Shown here: positions 13,301-25,300 of the stretch, piece after piece
How the letters are laid out: each line of letters opens with the position of its first letter
Numbering within the stretch: the stretch's first letter is position 1
The notes under the pieces: model-generated
Told to the model about the DNA's origin: nothing
What the model saw: the letters and a program-made list of their open reading frames with translations, nothing else
Database searches by the model: none
Translations under genes and position numbers: made by a program
Source: Nilaparvata lugens
Lineage: Eukaryota; Arthropoda; Insecta; Hemiptera; Delphacidae
Assembly (NCBI RefSeq): GCF_014356525.2
Contig: NC_052515.1
Span: 21,656,365 to 21,720,364, forward strand
Direction of reading: 5' to 3'
DNA: 64,000 nucleotides

Positions 13301-16300
13301 CAATTTCTAAATTTCTATACGTTTCAAGGTCCCCTGAGTCCAAAAAAGTGGCTTTTGGGTATTGGTCTGTATGTGTGTATGTATGAGTGTATGTGCGTCT
13401 GTGTACACGATATCTCATCTCCCAATGAACGGAATGACTTGAAATTTGGAACTCAAGGTACTTACGCTATAAGGATCTGACACGAACAATTTCGATCAAA
13501 TGCGATTCAAGATGGCGGCTAAAATGGCGAAAATGTTGTCAAAAACAGGGTTTTTCACGATTTTATCGAAAATGGCTCCAACGATTTTGATCAAATTCAT
13601 ACCCAGAATAGTCACTGATAAGCTATATCAACTGCCACAAGTCCCATATCTGTAAAAATTTCAGGAGCTTCTCCCCATCTATGCAAAATTTGATTTTAGA
13701 TTTCCAATTATCAGGTCTCAGATATCATTTAGACAACAAATTTCGAGTGGGAAAGATTGAGCATAAAAATTTCTACAATTAATGTTCAGTAACATTTTCA
13801 CCTGAAATTGAAAATAAGCATGACATTTGTGAAACAACAGACTGTTGATTCTATTGAATCATTCACTATGAAGAGATAGCAGATCTCGTGTGTATCCAGC
13901 TTTATTGTCCTGTCACCAGCTGGCTCAGATCTTTGAATAGTAGACTTGAGATGCGCGTAGGCCCAAGCGTCAGGTGATCAATTCTCATAACGGCAAGGAA
14001 AGTTGTGTGATTGCACCACTCCAGTTTTTTTTTTAATTCAACATTTTACTGATGAATATTACTACCAATTTATTGATTGAGAAGAATATGTTTTCGGAAT
14101 AATAAATGCTGCATGACTAAGCACAAAGGAAGTCCATATTGAGATGTAAATGAAAATATTGATTGTCAGATAAATTTCATGATTCACCAAATAAAGCCAA
14201 GTATGGCATGAGATACATTGACTTTTTGGCGTTACGAAGTTCGCCGGGTAAGCTAGTAAAATATAATTATTGATCATTTCAAACAAGAATGAACAGTTGA
14301 TATATACCTGTATCAGCTATCTTCTATAGTAGGTAGGCAGTGACAAGGCAGAGAACCAGCAAAGCTATTCTCCTATCTTTCTCCACTATCATTATCTATT
14401 AATTTATTTATTCGAGATACATATACGAGCACAAGGATAATATCCCATAATTGCTCTCTTAACACATAATACAAGTGAAACAATATTGAAAATGCAATAT
14501 TTAATACAAATATTGAGATAAATAAAAAGTTTTTACGAAGTCTTTCTAAAAAATATAATTATAACGTGAACCCCACTATGGACACATTGATATAACAATC
14601 ATTAAACTAAGTAATTGTTATTTAATAGAGACATAATTATTGGAAAATTAGTAACAGTAATATCGATGAGAATTCAGCATACACATTCTAGTCTATTTAT
14701 TCTATAATATCGGGGCACCGAGCTTTGCTCGTTATTTATTTATTGACTTCTGATAAGCCGAACACAATAATTCTTTAATCGTGCACTTACACCGGGAAGA
14801 CTAACAGGCACAGACCAAAACTGTTTTTTCCCGAATTTTGATTTATACACTATAAAAATAGTCCAGAAAGTAGGTTATGTTCCATACACTTGAATTCAGG
14901 TTCAATTTTCTGTTAAAACCTTTGAAAAAAAAAATATTTAGATTATATACAAACCAAATTGAATAACAAAATAACACTCACTAATCACTTGAAATTGTCG
15001 AATAATGATCTGAATTTTGAAAATTGTTATATACTCTAGTTTAGGAGGATTATTATGTCATGTCAACAAATCAGATTATGTTGATCAAATCGATTACAAA
15101 TTTCTAGCTAGATAAAATTTCTCGCTGATTGATTATGATTACACAGCTGGAAATAATCCTGTCTCTCACCCACACAGGCAAACGTATCTTCTGTTATTGA
15201 GAGACGACGAAATTATCATCTGTTTTTCAAGGATGAATTATCCTTTTAATGTCGTTCAGCGAGTTTTCCAAAGAATGAGACCTAGTGCAATCGAATCTTT
15301 ATATCATAAACCTACTATGTTCAAATTTCGTGAAAATCGTTACAGCAGTTTTCGAGATCAGTAAAACATAAATAACCAGATATAAAAATAGCCAGATATA
15401 AAAATAACCAGATATATACAGCAATTATTGTTCGCTTAATATAATAGGATTCATATCTCCACACTCTGAGGTATTGAAAGAGCTTCATGAGAAAAGTCGA
15501 AGACTAATTTCAAGTTGAGTAACTGTGTAACAATAGAAGAGTCGAGAGAGCAACCAGTAGTTATTAGGACTTGAAAATGAAAGATTTATCAATAAGACCA
15601 TAATACAAAATGGCAGAGGAAACTGATAAGTCTGAAAATACCCACATGGTACACGGCGAACCCAATGGATAGACACTCATCACCCATTTTGCGCCTGTTC
15701 TTCTGCATGAGAGCAACAAGGACAGTACACTTGTCTTCCTCGTCCTCCTCATCAGGATCATTCAGAGTGATGATGTATTGAGGATTGTGGCAAAACGTTT
15801 CTGTGGATTTAGAAAGAAAACTTTCATTAATAATAAGAAACATGTTGTCAACTGTAATTGTAGTAACGATTATAGTAACTATACTATAATTATATATAAA
15901 TGAAAAATACAAATCTAAGTACCCTTTTTACTTTCCTTGCCCTATTACCATAGGTAAGGAAAGTATTGTTTTTCGAAAATAATTAAGGTACCCCAATTTC
16001 TAATTTATATACGTTTCAAGGTCCCCTTAGTCCAAAAAAGTGGTTTTTGGCTATTGGTCTGTAAGTTATGTGTGTGTGTATGAGTGTATGTGCATCTGTG
16101 TACAAGATATCTCATCTCCCAATCAACGGATGACTTGAATTTTGAAACTTGAGTTCCTCACTCTATAAGGATCTGACACGAACAATTTCGATCAAATGCA
16201 ATTCAAGATGGCGGCTAAAATGGTAAAAATGTTGTCAAAAACAGGGTTTCTCGCGATTTTCTCGTAAATGGTTCCAACGATTTTGATCAAATTTATACCT

Positions 16301-19300
16301 AAAATAGTCATTGATGAGCTAAATCAACTGTTTTATAGTGTCTTTTGAGAACCTAAATTCTCAGACAACTATAATTAAGTTTGGAAATCATGCGAGACCC
16401 CGATGGTGGAGGGGTTAGTGAAATTTCTAGTACTATTCCAGTGGTGAGGAATCCGAAATAAAAATAATTTGACGTTTGATTGCCTCTATATTAAATATTT
16501 AAATTAAACATTTAAACATTTAAACATTTGAACATTTAAACATTTGAACATTCAAGCAATTAAACATTTAAACATTAAAACATTTGAACATTTAAACATT
16601 TAAAATTTAAACATTTAAACATTAAACATTTAAACATTTAAACATTAAACATTTAAACATTTAAACATTTAAACATTTAAACATTTAAACATTTAAACAT
16701 TTAAACATTTAAACATTTAAACATTTAAACATTTAAACGTTAAACGTTCAAGCAATTAAACATTTAAACATTTAAACATTTAAACATTTAAACATTTAAA
16801 CATTTAAACATTTAAACATTTAAACATTTAAACATTAAACATTTAAACATTTAAACATTTAACATTTAAACATTTAAACATTTAAACATTTAAACATTTA
16901 AACATTTAAACATTTAAACATTTAAACATTTAAACATTTAAACATTAAACATTTAACATTTAAACATTTAAACATTTAACATTAAACATTTAACATTCAA
17001 ACATTTAAACATTTAAACATTTAAACATTTAAACATTTAAACATTTAAACATTTAAACATTTAAACATTTAAACATTTAAACATTTAACATTTGAACATT
17101 TAACATTTGAACATTTAAACATTTAAACATTAAACATTTAAACATTTAACATTTAAACATTTAAACATTTAAACATTCAAACATTTAAACATTTAAACAT
17201 TTAAACATTAAACATTTAAACATTTAAACATTTAAACATTTAAACATTTAAACATTTAAACATTTGAACATTTAAACATTTAAACATTAAACATTTAAAC
17301 ATTAAACATTTAAACATTTAAACATTTAAACATTTACATTTAAACATTTAAACATTTAAACATTAAACATTTAAACATTTAAACATTTAACATTTAAACA
17401 TTTAAACATTTAAACATTTAACATTTAAACATTTAAACATTTAAACATTTAAACATTTAACATTTAACATTTAAACATTTAAACATTTAAACATTTAAAC
17501 ATTTAAACATTTGAACATCTAAACATTTAAACATTAAACATTTAAACATTTAAACATTTAAACATTTAAACATTAAACATTTAAACATTAAACATTTAAA
17601 CATTTAAACATTTAAACTTTAAACATTAAACATTTAAACATTTAACATTTAACATTTAAACATTTAAACATTTAAACATTTAAACATTAAACATTTAAAC
17701 ATTTTAAACAATTAAACATTTAAACTTTAAACATTTAACATTAAACATTTAAACATTTAAAACATTTAACATTTAAACATTTAACATTAAACATTTAAAC
17801 ATTCTAACATGTTAACATTTAAACATTAAGAGAAATGCCAAAACGTCAACTTGAATCTTAGACCTCACTTCACTCGGTCAATAATTGAGAGATTGGAAGA
17901 AGAACTCTTTCAAACTCTTTAAAAACCACCCTCAAGGTTGAAATATCGTCAAAAAATTTCTTTTGAGCACCTAGGACATATGAAGAAGCTATATTCTGAG
18001 TTTTATTGCTATCCATCCAGTAGTTTTTTTCAGAAATCGTGATCGGTGAGTGAGTCAGTCAGTCAGATAAGAATTTTATAATTATAGATATGATTGAGAT
18101 AGATCTACATCTCTTTGCTTGACCCAAAACCCTTCTCCAAAATTTTGGTGTAGGATAACATTTGTGCTAGAAAATAGGTTATAAATAGCTGTTAAGAATT
18201 TGATATTTTATTCTATTCTAATACATAGTAGTTCATAATACATACTGTAGTTCTTGTATGAGGGACTCACCCGGATAGTTTCTGCAACCACCAGCGGTTG
18301 CTCCTCTCACCCACTCTCCCTCGAACACACTCATCTCCCACTTCTTCTTGTCGTGCTCAGTCAGCACATTCTCAACCAGAGAGTCCGGGCTCAGATTGCA
18401 GATTTCTAGTCTGTCGAATTGCTCAGCGAAGTCCCGGTACGACATCCAGAACTCGCCGTCATACGAGAACGTCAGCCCCATCTCCTGCTTCACACTCTCT
18501 GGAATGCGCTGCCATTCCGGTGATCTGGAGGTGAATTGCATTATTAGAATAGAATAGTCAATCTCACTATTATTTACAGCATTTCAATAGCATCGAAGAA
18601 TGCATGATAGGTCACTTTGAAAGTGTCCTTCAAACCTTCAATCAGTGATCTTGAGAGTGAATTGCAATAATAGGATAAAATCGTCAATCCTAATCATCCT
18701 ATAGCATCTCAATAGAGAACTCATATAATATGAAAGTTTCTTTCCAACTCTTCTTAGCTGAGTAATAGTGCTTGTTCAATCTCTATATATTAATTATGAT
18801 TTTCCAATGGTGATAGATTTATCAACTTCAATTGAAACACATGAGATTTTTTGAATGAGATATGGAGTACAACATTGATAGATAAGATGTGGAGTTGCGT
18901 TATACAACATTGTTTAATAGTGGAATGTAGCCATAAGATTTCGTCGTATTCTACTGAAACTATGGAGAGAATCTGTAGAAAAAATTCAATTTCCAATAGT
19001 TTTTCAGCTTTATAGAGATAGGATACAGCAATAACATTCTCATTGTTAAACAAGATGATTGTAAAATGACTTTACAACTTTGAAAGCACATACATTTCTA
19101 TTGAAATTACTTTTAGAATTGAGAAAGGTGTCATTTTGTTAAAGAATGCTTCAAACTTGAGGTGTGGGTGCTATTTTCGTTCGATGTAACAGCCGTTGGT
19201 AATGCGACATACATTCCACCGATAATCGATTTCTTGCTACACTAGTACCATATCATGTGTAACTTGTGCAACCGCAGTGATCTAAATGTTGATCCGATTT

Positions 19301-22300
19301 CCGCGGTCATTAAGATTGTCTGGTAGAGACGGAACATAAACCTTATTCTTAATGAAACCCCACAGGAAGAAATCCATCGATGTTAAATCTGGTGAGCAAG
19401 GTAGACACGAATCCCGAATTCCTTTTCCGTGGAAATGGCTTGCTGAACAAGATGAGTAATGTTACTGCCCTTTTACTTTCAGCATGACGGTTCATTCCTC
19501 GAAGAAGTTCGAGATTTTCTAGACAATTGCTTTCAACTTCGCTGGATTCACCATGTAGGGCCAATTGCACCTCACCGGAATCAACATCGATGGATTTCTC
19601 CCTGTGAGATTTCATTAAGGATAAGGTTCATGTTCCGCCTCTACCAGACAATCCTAATGACCTCCGAAATCGGATCACATTTAGATCACTGTGGTCGCAC
19701 AAGTTATGCCTGATATGCTGGTACGAGTGTGGCAAGAAATCGATTATCGGTGGTATGTATGTCGCATTACCAACGGCTGTCACATCTAATCAAAATAACA
19801 CTCATAGCATAAACTCTTGAAGTGTTTTGTAACAGAATGACACCTTTCTCAATTCTATAAGTTATTTCAATAAATATTCGAGTGCTTTCAAAGTTGTAAA
19901 GTCTTTTTATAATAACTCTTTGTTTCGAATTTTTGTGCAAATTATAAGTAATAGTGTTTATTGACAAGGAAGGGAACAGGGAAATAGAAGTTAAGTAAAG
20001 TGAGAGTGTATAGGCCTATGCAAATTTCAAGTTAATCAGTAGAGTAGTTCAGACGTGATGATTCGTCTTTCGTAAATTTCCTATTCGGTACATGTATAAG
20101 TCAGCTCTTTCCTTTATTATAATTATAGATAATCTGCTGATTTACAGGGAATGTTCACTCACTTGTCACTCCATGCGCGATTCCATTCGACTTCGTTACC
20201 CCAGGGATTTCTTAACCTTAGTAGAGGAATTTCGCTGGTTTCATTTGGGATGTCTACCAACTTTATCTCAGTGATACTGTAGGCATGTGTCCTTACCAGG
20301 CCTTCTGGTGTTAGAGGTTGTTTATTCTCAACAGGCTGCAAAATACACAGAAATGTATCAAATTTTTGAAAATAGAGAGAATTCAGCATTGGGAATACTT
20401 GATGAATCGAAAGAGCTGTCATGCTTGTGAAACATGATAGTCCAGTCACTATATATACATTGGTGCTTGTAATTTATATTGTAGTCCTGATTTTATAATA
20501 TATTGTTTTGATACATAAGAGAAGTCTAGAACAAATCTTTTCATGCAAAATTTCCTTGTGCAAGATACAGAGTGACTAAAAAATCTTGTATTTTCGGTTC
20601 ATATTTTTGTTTTTATAGCTATTTCCACCAAGTCCAGAAAAGAAAATTTTGCACCCGCCTTTTTTAGTTTATGAAATTCTGAATAAAATGAGATCATTTG
20701 AAACTCTCTATCTTTGATGAGTACCGAAGTACTTCCATCATCATCACCAACTTCATTTCATCACATTGAGATTTAGCACAATGATATAACTCCATAAGAT
20801 CATGTTCTATGAAAATCACCCATTGGATACATTCAATTAAGTGGAGAGGTGCGCATAAGAACACCTCAAGGATCAAAATTTCAAACACACATAACTTTTG
20901 ACACAATTATTAGATCTCATCGTTTTACAGCTTTATATTTGACTCCTCAAGGTGGTTCAAAATCATGCATCATCAGGCAAATAAGCCATGAATTTATCAG
21001 GATAATTTATTTGAAGAGTAGTTGGTTCAGAAATGTACAAATTTATAACAGTTTTTATCTGTAGTTCAAAAAAATGGGCTTACAGCAATCTAGGAGATTT
21101 GCATTGCTCATGATTCCCACTACCTTTTTCTGTAACCTCAGAATTCCATCAGTCCTAGCACAATTGCCCCATACGAGTAAACATAATTCAACAATAGACT
21201 GGAATAAAGTAAAATAAGCCATCTTCACACAGTTTGATGTTGCAGAATTTTCAAGTTGTCCAATAAGATAGGTTATACTTAACAGCTATATTTTTGAGTA
21301 GTCTACATGTCTGAGTATTTCTCAATGTCAACTGTCTGTGGCCATATGAACCCACAAGAACCTTACATTATCAACCATACCTTGCTCAGCAAGTTCATTT
21401 TAGCATAAGACCTAAGACTGAAGATTACATTCACGGTTCCATTTTCATTCATAAGCTAGTCATTGGCTCCAACCCAGTCTCCCGCATCCTTCAATGGAAT
21501 ATTTACAACATTTGAAAGCTCTGCTAAATCATTTGAGACATTAAAAAAGTTATTTTATATCGTCAGTGTATAAAACTTTTTCACAATACATTGTGAGGCA
21601 AGTCATTTGTGCTTATTAAACAAAGTAAAGGGCCAAGACCCCAAAGTACACCAAACTTAAATCTTACAAGCAAAGACAATATACACTAATGCAAACCGCT
21701 TGCTTTCTATGTTTTAGATGAAATTCGTAGAATGGGGGTGATTCACCCCTGAGACCACAACTTGATGGCTTCACAGATGAAGACCTGCAATCTGCTTACT
21801 TCCTCAATGGTCTCAATTCGAACTCTAAATTAGCTATATCACCTGCTATGCAGAGAGATGGAGGGAGATCAGCCAATTACTGTGATGGATAGAGTCATAG
21901 GTAAAAGAGCAGTTGCCAATTTGTCGGTTGGAGTCAGTCAACTGAAGGCTTTCAGAGAGGAAACTCCTTGAGTTTAGCATGAGCGCTTGACTACTAACTG
22001 AGAATTAGAGAATACTGGCCGGTTCAGTACGGCAACATCACCACCGTTGTATCCCCACCTTTATATGCCTCCTGTGCTGTGCATGTCCCTTCCAAGTCAG
22101 AAGTTATTTTGTTCGGAGTATAGGTAGGTATACAGATGGTTTGAAAGGTTTAGCGTTTGTGGAGGAATTGGAAACAAACTTGATTGATGATTTAGAGATG
22201 CTATAAAACAAATTGACAAATAATCCTCTTGGAACAACATGCCAATGCTAGGATACAAACGAGAGAACAAGAAAAAAATACCAAGAGAAATTAGTAAATT

Positions 22301-25300
22301 ACTGGAGAGAAGAAGGAAACTGAAATGATTTGAAAGAGAAAATAATTAATTCAGTATAACCTGAACTCTTTCCCACTTCGGTCTTTGTTTAGAGTGGGTT
22401 TCGAACTCCCTCACTCTATACGGTATTTTGCCCGGCGCCAATCAATTACTATGAATTGATAAATATAATTGATAATAACTTTACTGTAACTTCACTCACT
22501 GAACTAATAGTAGTATAGAAGAAAAAGATAAAAAGAGATAGATCAGGTTACTTGAAAAATAAGATATAAAATCAAAGTATTGAACAACTCTAGTTAAAAA
22601 TATGATTATAGTCAAAAATAAGAGAATTGATAAAGTTTGAAGAATGAATCTGATTAGGGGAGCCTTGCTTTAAAAAACTATTATTTGTGATTAGAAGAAA
22701 ATTTCAACTGTAAGCTTCAAGAAGTTAATTAAAACTGTATCCACAGATTTGTATTTAGAAGAGCTAAATAATTAAATTTGCTGTTTACTTTGATGCTATG
22801 TAATTTGATATAGTTATTTGGGCTTTTTAGGGTGGGGTGGTGTGGATTTTAAATGAGAAAAATTGAAAATTCTAAATACAATCTTTACCTGGCTCAGTCA
22901 ATTCCCTATAGGATAATTGAAGTCTGAGACCAAAAACTCACTCCTACACTGAACACTCTCCAAAATCAAAGAGACTCACAGCAACTAGCAGCAACTCAAC
23001 TGCCACTAACTGCCACTCAAAATCCACTAACTTGCAAGGCATGGTCTGCCTGCATATATACTAGCACCACGATCTTCCACCCCTCATCACCCTTCGCCCT
23101 CTAGCTCCGCCTACCCTCAAACTCATCAGCAAATATTCTGCTAACAAACTGGATTCAAATATCAATTTGAATTCACTATAATGTTTATTATGTTAAATCA
23201 TTTTAAACTATGGCTCCCCTTCATTATTAAAACAAATGATATCATATATTTTATCAATATTTAAACTCTGAAGTTTGGATACTGACAATTGAATGCATTG
23301 ATTTGATTAATACAGTAGGCTAATCAATCTATAAATCTAATATAGCAAATACTTCAATAATAAATACATGAAATGAACAAAATACAATGTCATACAGTAA
23401 TCATTACAATCGAGTTGAATAAATCAAATTAATAAGATACCAATCAATTATTACTTAATTAATTAAGCAGGTTTCTTATACTCATTGTCAACCTGTTTCA
23501 ATCAATATACCTAATTTATTCTATTTACAAATTTGTCCTTAGCCTATGAATTCGGATTCAACTAACTTAATTAGCTTATAATAATTATTAATTATAATTT
23601 ATTATATAACATTATATTTGTTGAATACTTTATACATATAGCCTAATCTACTTCATGACCTAATTTATAAATACATTTACTCATATATCATGTTTATCGT
23701 TTTATGTGATCACCATTCAAATAATTGATCATCAAATAATTGCTTCAATAATATCCATGTGCTGACCACGTGGTAAAATTGTAGCATATGCTAACCACGT
23801 GGTTACATTGTAAACTAACTTAAATATCTATATTTACTTCTCTCCTAACTATATATCTATATCGCTATTCACAATCTTCATTCACCTGCCATCAACTTAT
23901 GCTATAGATATATACAAGGGTTGACACAAAACACAGTGGGCCATGTGGTTTCTATTGTAAACGTGTCTGTGACTGACGTTAGGAATGCTGTTAGCAAATT
24001 TCTATGAAAGAATGATTTTGTCTCAAACTACTTTGAAAAGAATAATAACCCCCAGTCATCTGGCTAGGTAAGCTATTCAAATGCATTCTCAATAGTTTTG
24101 AGAAACGGTTCTTCTTATTATTCTAGCTCTTCGAGCGTTCATATTCCTAAATACAATATGTTCAGAGCACGTGTTGCAACAAATAACATATATCTACAAT
24201 TTTTAAATTTTAGGAGAGCACATGGTCGCCATTTGTGGCTCAAACCTCAAAGGTTATAAGCAGAAAATGGAACAAATGGACCAACAGAAGCAAAATATCT
24301 GATTTGGGAGAGTCTATCAAATTCGGCAATAGTATCAAGCAATCCAATAGGCTACAGCATCTTGGTAAGAACTTGATGACTGCTATGAAAAATAAAGGTG
24401 TAATTGAATTGGTAGAAATAGAAGGTGTATATATTACAGTTAGAGAGTAAACCATATATATATAATATTACATATATTTTTTTCTACAGTTCTGAGTGCC
24501 AAGTAGAAGTAATTTTGTTATCAATTCGGATCTTAATCTTTTTAAATTCAAAATTGATTGTTTCAAGTGTTTGTGTTTTATTCCAATGTCGAAATTAGTG
24601 AAGTGTGGAAAGTCGCACATAACCTTTATTTGGACAATTCATTTTAATAAATTGGGATGAAAAGAAGTTTTGAACTGTAGTCTGTTTCTTTGTCCTTAAA
24701 TGATAAATAAATAAATAAATAAATTAGGAATCATCTGTAATTTCTATTAGAAGCTCTAACATTGAAATATTGACATAGATATTCAATACATGTCTCAGGT
24801 GCGGTAGAATTCCAGAAGTATGGTTAAAAGCCAGCCTAAAACTGCTTTTCAAGAGAGGTGATAGGGAAGAAATAAAGAACTATTGCCCGATAAGTAAGAT
24901 AAGATAAATGTAGCCTATCTATATTGGTTATAACACATTGCATAGACATTGACCTGACTTAACCAACTTCTGTCGATCAAGCTGGTTTCAAGAAGAACTT
25001 CAACCCTGGACAACATATTCGTATTGCTGGAGCTGATAAGGAACTCAAAGAACTATAAATGTCCACTAGTGCTACTATTTACAGATTTTGAGGAAGCGTT
25101 CGACAGTGTTACAACAAAATCCTACTAGAAACACTCTCTGGACTTTGTATAAGAGGAAACTATCTAGATTTATTCAAGTTCATCTATGAAAGAATTTAAA
25201 TCGAGTTTAAATTGTTACGAAAAGGAAAACTCGTGGAAGTGAGAAGAGGATTAAGGCAAGGCGACATTCAATCAGCCAAAATATTCAACGCAGTCCTCAA

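Larger units (their letters stand above)
8738..15932 (-). repeat. Inverted duplication, left copy
   Basis: Exons and introns of this interval recur in reverse orientation at about 32955-39620. Both carry two calpain exons with identical borders and several of the same intronic repeats (11400-11790 against 35470-35880; 13210-14290 against 33690-34790). Differences: the left copy has an extra interspersed repeat at 14700-15430 and lacks about 1 kb with the micro-exon. From side-by-side reading, divergence is some percent in exons and more in introns. Confidence 0.85.

Noticed and set aside
16484..17828. CRISPR-like or telomere-like array
   Set aside because: There are no unique spacers, only slippage variants of ACATTTAA. 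It is not the insect telomere repeat TTAGG and lies inside an intron.
18298..18557. Plus-strand ORFs over a calpain exon
   Set aside because: Shadows of the minus-strand exon 18271-18524, whose motifs and splice sites are clear.
24235..24455. 71-codon ORFs on both strands
   Set aside because: Mutually overlapping, no recognisable motif and no splice context.
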